A DNA stretch of 64,000 nucleotides. Source: Rosistilla ulvae. GTDB taxonomy: Bacteria > Planctomycetota > Planctomycetia > Pirellulales > Pirellulaceae. The notes under the pieces were generated by a model. It was not told the origin of the DNA. It ran no database searches and saw only the letters and a list, made by a program, of their open reading frames with translations. A program made the translations under genes and the position numbers. The stretch lies in contig NZ_CP036261.1 in the NCBI RefSeq assembly GCF_007741475.1, positions 6,263,798 through 6,327,797 on the forward strand, given 5' to 3'. Below, piece after piece: positions 18,407-26,128 of this stretch (position 1 is the first letter of the stretch; each line of letters starts with the position of its first letter).

Positions 18407-20098
18407 ATGAGTATTCGTTGTGCAGAGAGAGTGCCGGTCGCGAAACAGATCGCGTTGATCTCGGAGTCCGCTGTTTTGTGCGATAGCTTGGTCGATCGGG
18501 CCAGGCAGCGATCGGTCGGTCTGTCGCACGTCGTGTCGGTCGACAAAGTGTTGGGGGCGACGCTTGCCGATTTTCTCCTCCGCATCGCAGCGGATCCAGA
18601 GACCGATGCGATTGGGATCTGCGTCGATTCGATCGACGATGTCGAGGCGTTGATCGAAGCGGCCGGTGAATGTTGTGGTCGCAAGCCGATCGTGATCTAC
18701 ACGCCGAGAACCTTTGAATCGTCGGCACGCAACATTCTGCGTGAAGGCGGCTGGTTGGATCGCGACCGCATGGATGACGCTCTCTTCCGCAAGTGTGGCA
18801 TGGTACGAGTTGCGGCGCCGGACGATGTTGTTGATGCCGCTGCCTTTCTATCGCGAAAGCCACGCGTGTCAGGGGCTCGCGTTGCGATCATTGCCAATGC
18901 CAGCGGGATCGGTCGGGTTGCTGTCGAAGCGATGCAAGATCGCCGCAGCGTGTTGGCGGAATTGGAGCCGTGCACCATCGAATCGCTAAAACGTTTGCTG
19001 CCCGAGCACGGCGAGATCGCAAGCCCGTTCGATGGCACTGGCTGTTCCGCCTCGCAACGGTTTGCCGATGCCGTCGGTTGCGTCTTGGAAGACGGCAACG
19101 CGGATGTGGTGCTTGTGCTCTGGAGTCCGCCGGCGTCAACTGAACTTCGCGAAGCGGCGACGCTTTGGATCGATCGTTGCCGCGATTCGACGAAGCTGGT
19201 GTTGGCGGTGGTGATGGGAGAGGCTGGGGCGACGGCGGTTGAGCCGTTGTTGCAAGCTGCGGGCATCGCAAGCTTTCGATCGCCGCAACAAGCGATCATG
19301 GCACTCGATTATCTATTGCAACAGCGAGGCCACCGCGAGTATTTGGATCAACCGGCCCGCAGCTATCAGCTGCGTAGCGATTGCAGTCCGTTGATCGTGC
19401 AACAAACGCTATCCGACGCGGTCCGAGATTCGATCGAAACGATGGCCGAAGATGCATCGAAGCGGGTGCTGAGCGCTTACGGCATTCCGGTCGCTGAATC
19501 GCTGCGGGCGGGGAGTATCGATGAAGCAGTCGCTTGTGCCGAAGTGCTCCGTTATCCGGTGGTGTTGAAGATCGTCTCGCAGCAGATCGCACACAAGACC
19601 GATGTCGGTGGCGTGGCATTGCATCTGCATGACGCATCGGAAGTCCGAGCTGCGTTTTGCGGATTAATGCGTTCGGCGCGGCAACACGCTCCCGATGCGA
19701 TCGTGCCGGGCGTGACGGTCCAGCCGATGATCGATTCACGCGATGCGTTTGAATTGATTGTGGGCGGCTTCCGCGATCCGGCAATGGGACCGATGTTGAT
19801 GTTGGCGACCGGCGGGATCGCTGGCGAAGCATTGCACGATACGGTCTTTGAGTTGCCGCCGTGGAACACTCCGGTCGCCCGCGGGATGATTCGCTCGTTG
19901 AAGATCTGGCCGTTGATGCAAGGCGTTCGCAATCGCGCGGCGATCGATGTCGATTCGCTTGTCGACGTGATGTTGCGGACGGCGCAGATGCTCACCGATT
20001 GCCCGGAAATTCGACAGCTGACGATGAACCCTTTGCTCGTCTCGCCACACGGCGCCGTCGCGTTGGACGCGCGGATTCATGTCCGCCGCGTTGCCTAA
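18407..20098 (+). CDS. ADP-forming acyl-CoA synthetase-like protein lacking the CoA-binding domain
   Basis: The 563-residue protein starts at the ATG at 18407 behind a GGAGGA site. Residues about 10-105 resemble the first succinyl-CoA-ligase-like domain (QIALISESAVLCDSLV). Residues about 155-310 (GARVAIIANASGIGRVAVEA) match the second. The C-terminal 220 residues form an ATP-grasp domain (LSAYGIPVAESLRAG, VVLKIVSQQIAHKTDVGGVAL). Normal family members add an N-terminal CoA-binding domain and carry SHTG with a phosphohistidine at the end of the first ligase domain; here both are missing (the site reads ARNILREGGWLD). Catalysis by the usual route is doubtful. Confidence 0.72.
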   Translation: MSIRCAERVPVAKQIALISESAVLCDSLVDRARQRSVGLSHVVSVDKVLGATLADFLLRIAADPETDAIGICVDSIDDVEALIEAAGECCGRKPIVIYTPRTFESSARNILREGGWLDRDRMDDALFRKCGMVRVAAPDDVVDAAAFLSRKPRVSGARVAIIANASGIGRVAVEAMQDRRSVLAELEPCTIESLKRLLPEHGEIASPFDGTGCSASQRFADAVGCVLEDGNADVVLVLWSPPASTELREAATLWIDRCRDSTKLVLAVVMGEAGATAVEPLLQAAGIASFRSPQQAIMALDYLLQQRGHREYLDQPARSYQLRSDCSPLIVQQTLSDAVRDSIETMAEDASKRVLSAYGIPVAESLRAGSIDEAVACAEVLRYPVVLKIVSQQIAHKTDVGGVALHLHDASEVRAAFCGLMRSARQHAPDAIVPGVTVQPMIDSRDAFELIVGGFRDPAMGPMLMLATGGIAGEALHDTVFELPPWNTPVARGMIRSLKIWPLMQGVRNRAAIDVDSLVDVMLRTAQMLTDCPEIRQLTMNPLLVSPHGAVALDARIHVRRVA

Positions 20099-20119
20099 GA
20101 TGCACCGCAAATCAAACGA

Positions 20120-20746
20120 TCAAAGATCCATCTGGTCCAGTTCATCGATCAGCGATTCCATCGCATCGTCCACTGCGTCGTGCGGTTCGTCGCGATGATC
20201 GTTCCAACCGAGAGCGACATATCGCTCGGCGGTCGATGGACTCTCCGCAGCAGGCGGAGCGGGCTGGGATGTCGGCGGTGGCGAAGAGGGTGTCACCGGC
20301 GAAGCCGTCTTTTTGGGACTGGGTGCCGACAAGCCAATCTGGATCGTTTTGTTCGCTCGGTTCGCCGAGCAGGCTTTGATCTGCGCGATCGCGTCGTCGA
20401 TCGATTTCAGTTTCGTGAGGTCGATAAAGTAGACGCCGCGGCAGGATCTCAAAGGCGGGTTCCGGTCGCCGGCATGGGCGGCGCGACGAGCGGCGATGCC
20501 GAGCGCCTGCAAATTTCGCAAGCTCTCCTCGGGGGCGTGCCAGCCGAGCAGGATGAAATCGCTGGTTATGCGTTCGAGCATGACTTGGTCGGTCGAATTG
20601 CCTTGCAGCTGCTGCATTGGTCCGATCAGCCGCACGTCGGCTGCTTCGTCGAGCATTAGCCGCGTGACGAGTTTCTCTTCCAAATCGCGATGAGCTTGGT
20701 TTGCGCCAGCGGCTTGGCTGACGACGACGGGCATAACAATAGGCAT
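20120..20746 (-). CDS. Unknown alpha/beta protein with Pro-rich tail, locus B
   Basis: From the ATG at 20746 the protein has 208 residues. An alpha/beta region (about 1-125) contains RLIGPMQQLQGNSTDQVML, FILLGWHAPEESLRN and GVYFIDLTKLKSIDDAI. A Pro/Ser-rich linker (about 137-160) leads to an acidic C-terminus ending in DELDQMDL. No signal peptide or membrane segment is seen. An alternative ATG at 20818 would add 24 residues and start 11 bp after the ATPase stop. I do not recognise the family. Its position last in locus B suggests it works with the ATPase. Confidence 0.5.
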   Translation of the reverse strand: MPIVMPVVVSQAAGANQAHRDLEEKLVTRLMLDEAADVRLIGPMQQLQGNSTDQVMLERITSDFILLGWHAPEESLRNLQALGIAARRAAHAGDRNPPLRSCRGVYFIDLTKLKSIDDAIAQIKACSANRANKTIQIGLSAPSPKKTASPVTPSSPPPTSQPAPPAAESPSTAERYVALGWNDHRDEPHDAVDDAMESLIDELDQMDL

Positions 20747-20829
20747 TACTGTACTATTCGCGGGGCGAGAAAACTCGAGGGGTCTGTGCACGAAAGGTCG
20801 CGCGGCAACCGTAGGCATTGCGCGGCAGG

Positions 20830-21480
20830 CTAGCGAGACGCGAGCGCCTCGGCTTGATACCAATCATACATGGCGAACCACAGCTCGCGGAGGTTGCCGT
20901 CGAGATCATCCCAGATTTGGTCGATGAAATCATGGGCCGCAGCGATTCGGAGTTTATCTTGGCTCAGTAGTTCGCTGGCCAGTTGTTTGGCCAAGTCGAT
21001 CGTTGCGGCGGTCCGATGCAATTCGCAAAACCCGGGAAGCGGGGCGTGTGCGGTCGCCAGGCAACGGATGCGGCGCAGGCGGCAGACGAACAGTAACGCC
21101 CGGCGGCGGAAGCTGTCCAATTGTTCCAGCCCGTCGACGATCAGCAGCGATCCGGCCGGCTGGCGAATCGCCCAGCGGATGAAGCCTCGCGTCGGATCAC
21201 CGATGCGAAGAGTCTTGGTTTGGACCGAGCTGAAGTCGTCCTGAAGTTTGCCGCTCAGATGCGCTACAAGAGTCGATTTGCCCGAGCCGTGAGGGCCGAC
21301 GATCACCGATCCGACGGCTGATTGAGAACGCAGTTTGCCGGCGAGCGATTCGATGTCGACGCTGGTTTGATCGAAGCGAAAGCGAAGCGCGGCGGGGCGT
21401 ACGCAGCGGGTGGCAAACGGATTGGTCGGTTGACGCCAAGCGGCTTGCCGATCGTGCGGACTAGGCGTCGCTGTCGGCAT
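20830..21480 (-). CDS. Short P-loop ATPase of locus B
   Basis: The 216-residue protein has a Walker A GPHGSGKST (62-70) and a Walker B SLLIVDGLEQL (111-121). Near the start it has RQPTNPFATR, like NPF in the locus A ATPase. The region CLATAHAPLPGFCELHRTA aligns with LVLGTHVDLTGPLRRAGYR of locus A. The C-terminal DGNLRELWFAMYDWYQ matches that of locus A. The two are therefore paralogues. The ATG at 21480 overlaps the upstream stop by 20 bp; the ATG at 21522 is an alternative. The second acidic Walker B residue is Gly-Leu-Glu here, not DE. Confidence 0.66.
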   Translation of the reverse strand: MPTATPSPHDRQAAWRQPTNPFATRCVRPAALRFRFDQTSVDIESLAGKLRSQSAVGSVIVGPHGSGKSTLVAHLSGKLQDDFSSVQTKTLRIGDPTRGFIRWAIRQPAGSLLIVDGLEQLDSFRRRALLFVCRLRRIRCLATAHAPLPGFCELHRTAATIDLAKQLASELLSQDKLRIAAAHDFIDQIWDDLDGNLRELWFAMYDWYQAEALASR

Positions 21481-21838
21481 AACCAAGGAAAAACGGCTGT
21501 TGCCAAACCGTATCGTTTTCATTGGGTAGGAAGATTCGCAGTCGGACGCACCAACGGATTCGCAGCAGTTGCCCGTCGTAGGTCAGCGGGCTCATCGGCA
21601 AAGCGGTGACTAGCGAGTGTTGGTAGCTGTCGCCCAATTTACGCAATTGTTCGCCCGAGACGCGGACAAAGTGGTGGACGGAAAAGTCTTCGTCACCCTT
21701 GCCTTCGGTGTACCATAACACGGACGCTTCGACGCTCTGAATGCCATCGAGACCAATCCGACCGATTCGCCAGTTGCATTCGAGCAGATCGCCAGGTGAG
21801 TAAACACCTTCCTCGCGATCCAGCTGGATGCTGATCAT
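21461..21838 (-). CDS. Single-domain arrestin-like protein, locus B
   Basis: The 125-residue protein is all-beta in pattern: ISIQLDREEGVYSPGDLLE followed by alternating hydrophobic strands and PLTYDGQLLRIRWCVRLRI. This resembles the PPTYHGRFLSVDHYVHATA segment of the locus A membrane protein. There is no signal peptide. The start overlaps the preceding stop as ATGA, and its own stop lies inside the ATPase start. Such overlaps indicate a coupled operon. Family assignment rests on pattern alone. Confidence 0.58.
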   Translation of the reverse strand: MISIQLDREEGVYSPGDLLECNWRIGRIGLDGIQSVEASVLWYTEGKGDEDFSVHHFVRVSGEQLRKLGDSYQHSLVTALPMSPLTYDGQLLRIRWCVRLRIFLPNENDTVWQQPFFLGYADSDA

Positions 21839-22878
21839 AGGTTGGTTGCGGTTGTTGCGCCGTGTGGTAGCACTACGACCGGGAATCTTCGGAAGTACGA
21901 TGGCCAAGGGGAACCCTCTCCGTGGATTACAATCCACCAACTAATTGAATTGTGCGGGCTTTGAAACGAATGCATCGCACTTGGTGGAACTGCTAACGTA
22001 AATTTTCGCTCCCAAGGCTGGTTGGGGTCAATGGTTATTCCGCTGATAGCAAGCACTATTTCTTCAAAAACAGCATGTTTTTCAGTCCTGACGTCGGTTC
22101 CTTGGCGGAATGTGGATAGCTCCTCACAGACTAGCTTAGCCTGGAAAGATTTGAGGGCAGCACGACCGTACTGCGCCACATAGACTTCGCAGGTCTGTCC
22201 GGGTTGTAGCGGATGGTTGCTGATCTCGACGATCGACAGCCCGATCCCAGCCGACTTTTTCAGTTGGATGATGAAGCGGCGGAAGGTCCAGATCCCCGCC
22301 GCACTGATCGGCACGATCAGTATGGTCAGCAGCACCCGCGGCTGGCCTTCGACGATCGACACGATCGATACGCCCAGCAACGACAGCGCACATCCGGTCC
22401 ACATGAAGGCTAACGCGGCGGACGCGGCGAGATTCCAGATCGGCGACGCGATCGTCGGCAAGCGGAACGCGAGCTGCGTGCCGGGGCTTTCGGTAATTCG
22501 CTTCAGCTGAGGGACGTTGGGGAGGTCGTTTTTGCCCAGTTTGCCACGCGGCACCAGTTCGATTTCTGCGGCGCGTTTGGCTAGCGCACTGCGGCGCTCA
22601 TGGCTGGCTCCCACGCCCAAAATTCGATAGGTCACGCCGCTGGTTCCTAGAAAAATCAGCGAGATCGAGGCGATCAGGAGGGTCCAAAATCCGAAGCCGG
22701 GCGTGACGGGAGCTTGGTCGGTGGCGAAGGTGACGATCGCGATGATCAGTCCAAACCCAAAGGATCCCAGCAGGAATAGGGCGGCAAAAAAGAGCGTTTC
22801 GCCAACGGTTCCCCAGATTTGCCATCCCGAACGTCGGCTGCCACGTTTTTTATTAAGAAGGCGAGGCCTGCGGATCAT
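21835..22878 (-). CDS. Membrane protein with C-terminal arrestin-like domain, locus B
   Basis: From the ATG at 22878 the protein has 347 residues. Two helices lie about residues 25-72 (WGTVGETLFFAALFLLG...), and two more about 145-190. The C-terminal 150 residues are beta-rich (HPLQPGQTCEVYVAQYGR, KFTLAVPPSAMHSFQSPH) and end SPWPSYFRRFPVVVLPHG. An ATG at 22926 could extend it by 16 residues. It is the first gene of locus B and faces the PQQ-propeller gene across a divergent gap of 129 bp. Confidence 0.58.
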   Translation of the reverse strand: MIRRPRLLNKKRGSRRSGWQIWGTVGETLFFAALFLLGSFGFGLIIAIVTFATDQAPVTPGFGFWTLLIASISLIFLGTSGVTYRILGVGASHERRSALAKRAAEIELVPRGKLGKNDLPNVPQLKRITESPGTQLAFRLPTIASPIWNLAASAALAFMWTGCALSLLGVSIVSIVEGQPRVLLTILIVPISAAGIWTFRRFIIQLKKSAGIGLSIVEISNHPLQPGQTCEVYVAQYGRAALKSFQAKLVCEELSTFRQGTDVRTEKHAVFEEIVLAISGITIDPNQPWERKFTLAVPPSAMHSFQSPHNSISWWIVIHGEGSPWPSYFRRFPVVVLPHGATTATNL

Positions 22879-23007
22879 CGGTGTGTCGTCGGGGTGATGG
22901 AGAGGGAGTGCGGCAGGGCGGAACATCGGTCGCTGGCCGCCTCGAATGGTTCGGTCTGCTGTATCATATCAATACTTTCCCCACCGTCTCGAACCCCTCG
23001 ACACAAA

Positions 23008-24318
23008 ATGTGCATTCAACAATCCCTTTCGATCGAAGCCGCCAGTCCTCGGCCGCCGCGAGGTATCAAAACTTGGCCGGCCTCGGCGTGGATGGCTATC
23101 GTCTTGGTCCTCGCCTTCACACCGTCGCTTCGCGCCGGCGATTGGCCGCAGATTCTTGGTCCCGAACGCAATGGGATCGCCAGCGATGCGGGGGAGGGAT
23201 TGTGGCAACAGACGCCTCGGGTCGCCTGGCAGATTCCGTGTGGATCGGGATATTCCGGAGTGGCGGTTGTCGATGGGAAGGTTTATTTGTGGCACCGAGT
23301 CGATGACCAAGAGCGACTCGATTGTTGTCGATTGAGCGACGGCCAGCAGCTGTGGCAGGCGGAGTTTCCGGCAACCTACGGCGGTGGATTTAACAACGAT
23401 CGCGGCCCGCGATGCGTGCCGGTGGTCGATCGCGGAACTGTGTATGTCTACGGTGCAGCGGGAGATCTGCACGCCGTCGCCGCATCGGATGGCAAGCCGA
23501 TCTGGTCGCGAGCGCTGCGACACGACTATGCCGCCGAAGACGGCTACTTTGGCGCCGGCAGCACGCCGATTGTCAGCGGCGATACGGTTGTCGTGGCGGT
23601 TGGTGGCGATGATGGCCATGGAATTGTGGGCTTGAATCGCAATTCGGGCAAAACCGTTTGGGCGGCAACCGATCTGACAGCCGACTACGCCTCGCCGATC
23701 GCTTTCGACGCAACGACAGTGATCGTGCCGATGCGTTTCCAAACCGTGGTGCTGAACGCGGCCGATGGCGAGATCGTTTTTGAGATTCCGTTTGGTCAGC
23801 GCGGTCTGAACGTGATTGGTGCGACGCCAACTCGGGTGGGGGAGCGGTTGCTGTTGAGTGCCAGTTATCGGATCGGAGCGGAATTGGTCGATCTGTCGAA
23901 ACGGCCGCCGGAGATCGTGTGGAGCGGCGATGATATTCTCAGCAGCCAATACAATTCGGGAATCGTCCGCGACGGCTACGTCTACGGAATCCATGGACGC
24001 GAGGATATGGGGGCGGCGACGTTGCGGTGCATCGAACTGGCGACCGGCAAGGTCCAGTGGTCCGAGGAGGATTATGGCGTGGCGCATTTGATCGGCGTTG
24101 GCGATCGGTTGATCGCGCAGCGGACCGACGGGACGCTGGAGTTGTTTGCCGCGGATCGGTCGAAGTTCCAATCGCTCGGAAAGATGGAACTGCCGCCGGG
24201 AACCTACCGTGCCTTGCCGGCACTGTCGGGCGGCAAGTTGGTCTGCCGGATGAGCGATGGCGAGCAGAGCAAGTTACTTGCTGTCGATCTGACTGCCGCA
24301 GGGGCCGATCAGAAATAA
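23008..24318 (+). CDS. Secreted PQQ-binding-like beta-propeller protein
   Basis: The 436-residue product has a signal-like hydrophobic segment (about 24-37) ending near SLRA. Then it repeats propeller blades such as GDWPQILGPERNGIA, VVDGKVYLW, RQLLW-type strands and VVDRGTVYVYG, seven or eight in all, as in PQQ-like (YncE/BamB-type) propellers. No conserved quinoprotein disulfide or cytochrome domain is seen, so it is probably a binding or scaffold propeller outside the cytoplasm. The ATG at 23008 was chosen because the upstream frame lacks a signal sequence and overlaps the neighbour's promoter. Confidence 0.8.
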   Translation: MCIQQSLSIEAASPRPPRGIKTWPASAWMAIVLVLAFTPSLRAGDWPQILGPERNGIASDAGEGLWQQTPRVAWQIPCGSGYSGVAVVDGKVYLWHRVDDQERLDCCRLSDGQQLWQAEFPATYGGGFNNDRGPRCVPVVDRGTVYVYGAAGDLHAVAASDGKPIWSRALRHDYAAEDGYFGAGSTPIVSGDTVVVAVGGDDGHGIVGLNRNSGKTVWAATDLTADYASPIAFDATTVIVPMRFQTVVLNAADGEIVFEIPFGQRGLNVIGATPTRVGERLLLSASYRIGAELVDLSKRPPEIVWSGDDILSSQYNSGIVRDGYVYGIHGREDMGAATLRCIELATGKVQWSEEDYGVAHLIGVGDRLIAQRTDGTLELFAADRSKFQSLGKMELPPGTYRALPALSGGKLVCRMSDGEQSKLLAVDLTAAGADQK

Positions 24319-24720
24319 AAGCGGGCGTGCCGTCGTTATCGTCGGCGAAGCGTCGGGCTCACAGAGTGCGTTCGAGACGTTTGCGGCGGTCCCTCGGCAG
24401 ACGTTCTTTTCGGCTTGTCGGTTTAGTCACAACGAGTTTCCTTGAATTAGCCGTTTGGGCGTTAGCCCCGGTTTAGCGGTGCTTGAACCGGGGCTAACGC
24501 CCAAACGGCTGATTAAATCGACAGGCCGTTTTGCGGTTCTGCTATCTATAATTATGAGGAAGTCCCGGAAACGCATCTCGCACAACGGCGACCCTTGATG
24601 GTATTGTCAGCAGGATCGAACGCCTGCCGCCGCTCCACTGGAGGGGCGTGTTACTCCCCCTGCCGCCTCTCGGGCAACCGTCCTGTGGCGGGACGATTCC
24701 CTTAGCTTTTACTTTCATTT
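24319..24720. other. 402-bp gap before lgt
   Basis: No gene is visible. The gap holds one long palindrome (24449-24510, listed separately). The rest shows no clear hairpin or ORF. Upstream of lgt there is no evident Shine-Dalgarno sequence. Confidence 0.6.
24449..24510. repeat. Perfect 25-bp inverted repeat, GCC...GGC intergenic palindrome
   Basis: The arms 24449-24473 (AGCCGTTTGGGCGTTAGCC...) and 24486-24510 are perfectly complementary and flank a 12-nt spacer. The structure could act as a transcript end for the propeller gene or be a REP-like repeat. No T-run follows, so an intrinsic terminator is not supported. Confidence 0.8.
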
Positions 24721-26022
24721 ATGTATCGTACGCTCTTTTTCATCCCTCACGAATTTGCTGGCATTCCACTGTTTGGCTTTGGCTGGTTGTTGGGAGCGAT
24801 CGTGTTGTATGCGATCGCAATCACCATCTTTTCCAGCCGCGATCCGAACCGTCGTTCGGAACTGTTCAGCACGTTGGGGATGTGCGCGATCGCGGCGGTT
24901 GTCGTCGCGGTGGTCTTTCCCAATGTCGAGATCCGCAACCAGGCGGGCGAACCGATGGGGATGGCGATCCGCGGATATGGGGTGATGATGCTGTTGGGCG
25001 TTAGTGCGGCGGTCGGTTTGGCGATCGTTCGCGCCCGCAAATACGGTTTAGGATCCGAGACGATTATGGCGGCCGCGCCGTGGTTGTTTGTGTTGGGAAT
25101 CTTGGGAGCACGTGCGTTTTATGTCATCGAGTATCGCGACCGGTTCGAGCACGAGAGCGTGCTGCAGATGTTGCGATCGATCGTCGATTTCACGCGCGGT
25201 GGGATCGTGGTTTACGGTTCCTTGATCGGCGGGTTTGTTGGGCTGGTCCTGTTTTGTCGTCGCCATAGTCTGCCGTTCTTTCGGATGGCCGACATCATCA
25301 TTCCGTGCGTCTTTATCGGTCTGTTCTTCGGCCGCATGGGATGTGTCATGAATGGGTGTTGTTATGGCGGACGCTGCGAACCAAGTGCTTATTCGATGCA
25401 GTTCCCCAAGGGGAGTCCTGTCTACGAGGATCAGGCGCGCTCGGGCGATCTGTTGGGGCTGGTCGTCGATTGGGGAGATAGCGACAAATCGGATTCCGCG
25501 CGGCTCGGGAAGATCGTCGAAGTTGTGCCGGCGTCGCTGGCTGCGGAAGCGGGAGTGGAACCGGGCGGTGAGGTGCGGATTCAATTGGAACGCCCCGCTC
25601 CCGAGGATACCGATCTGACACTGCCGATCGACGATACAAGCGGCCTTGGGATCGCGATGTTTGTCGATGGCAAAACCTATCGATGGAAGGCTGACCAATT
25701 GCCGCAGCGTGCGAACAGCGTCGCTCCGGCTCAGCTGTACAGCAGTGTGCTTGGGCTGGCGATGGCGGTGATGTTGATGGTGATCTCACCTTGGATTCGG
25801 CGCGAAGGGGCGTTGATGGGGATCGGTTTCGCCGGGTATGCCGTCGTCCGCTTTGGGCTCGAATCGATCCGGTCGGATGAACCGGGCCAGTTTGGAACGG
25901 GGCTGACGATCTCGCAGTGGGTCAGCATCTTCGTTTTCGTGGGGTCGATCGGGCTGTTGATTTATCTATACCGACGACCGCTGAAAACGGCTGACCCCGC
26001 GACGGTCACCGCTTCGCCGTAA
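24721..26022 (+). CDS. lgt: Prolipoprotein diacylglyceryl transferase with PDZ-like insert
   Basis: The 433-residue protein carries the Lgt core: RGGIVVYGSLIGG, the signature GRMGCVMNGCCYGG, and VVRFGLESIRSDEP with the conserved R...E..R at the end. E. coli Lgt has 291 residues; the excess comes from an N-terminal extension of two helices (about 1-70) and an insertion at about 240-330 (GKIVEVVPASLAAEAGVEPGGEV) that reads as a PDZ-like domain. It would transfer diacylglycerol to lipobox cysteines in the cytoplasmic membrane. The start is the ATG at 24721. Confidence 0.9.
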   Translation: MYRTLFFIPHEFAGIPLFGFGWLLGAIVLYAIAITIFSSRDPNRRSELFSTLGMCAIAAVVVAVVFPNVEIRNQAGEPMGMAIRGYGVMMLLGVSAAVGLAIVRARKYGLGSETIMAAAPWLFVLGILGARAFYVIEYRDRFEHESVLQMLRSIVDFTRGGIVVYGSLIGGFVGLVLFCRRHSLPFFRMADIIIPCVFIGLFFGRMGCVMNGCCYGGRCEPSAYSMQFPKGSPVYEDQARSGDLLGLVVDWGDSDKSDSARLGKIVEVVPASLAAEAGVEPGGEVRIQLERPAPEDTDLTLPIDDTSGLGIAMFVDGKTYRWKADQLPQRANSVAPAQLYSSVLGLAMAVMLMVISPWIRREGALMGIGFAGYAVVRFGLESIRSDEPGQFGTGLTISQWVSIFVFVGSIGLLIYLYRRPLKTADPATVTASP

Positions 26023-26128
26023 AGTTGGTCTTTGTGCCTCGAAAGGTAGCGTTAACGCTTGAATCTGCGGCCGGCTTGTGCCATTCTCTTGCTTTTCCAT
26101 AAGCACTATATCCGCAAGATTTTGAGAT

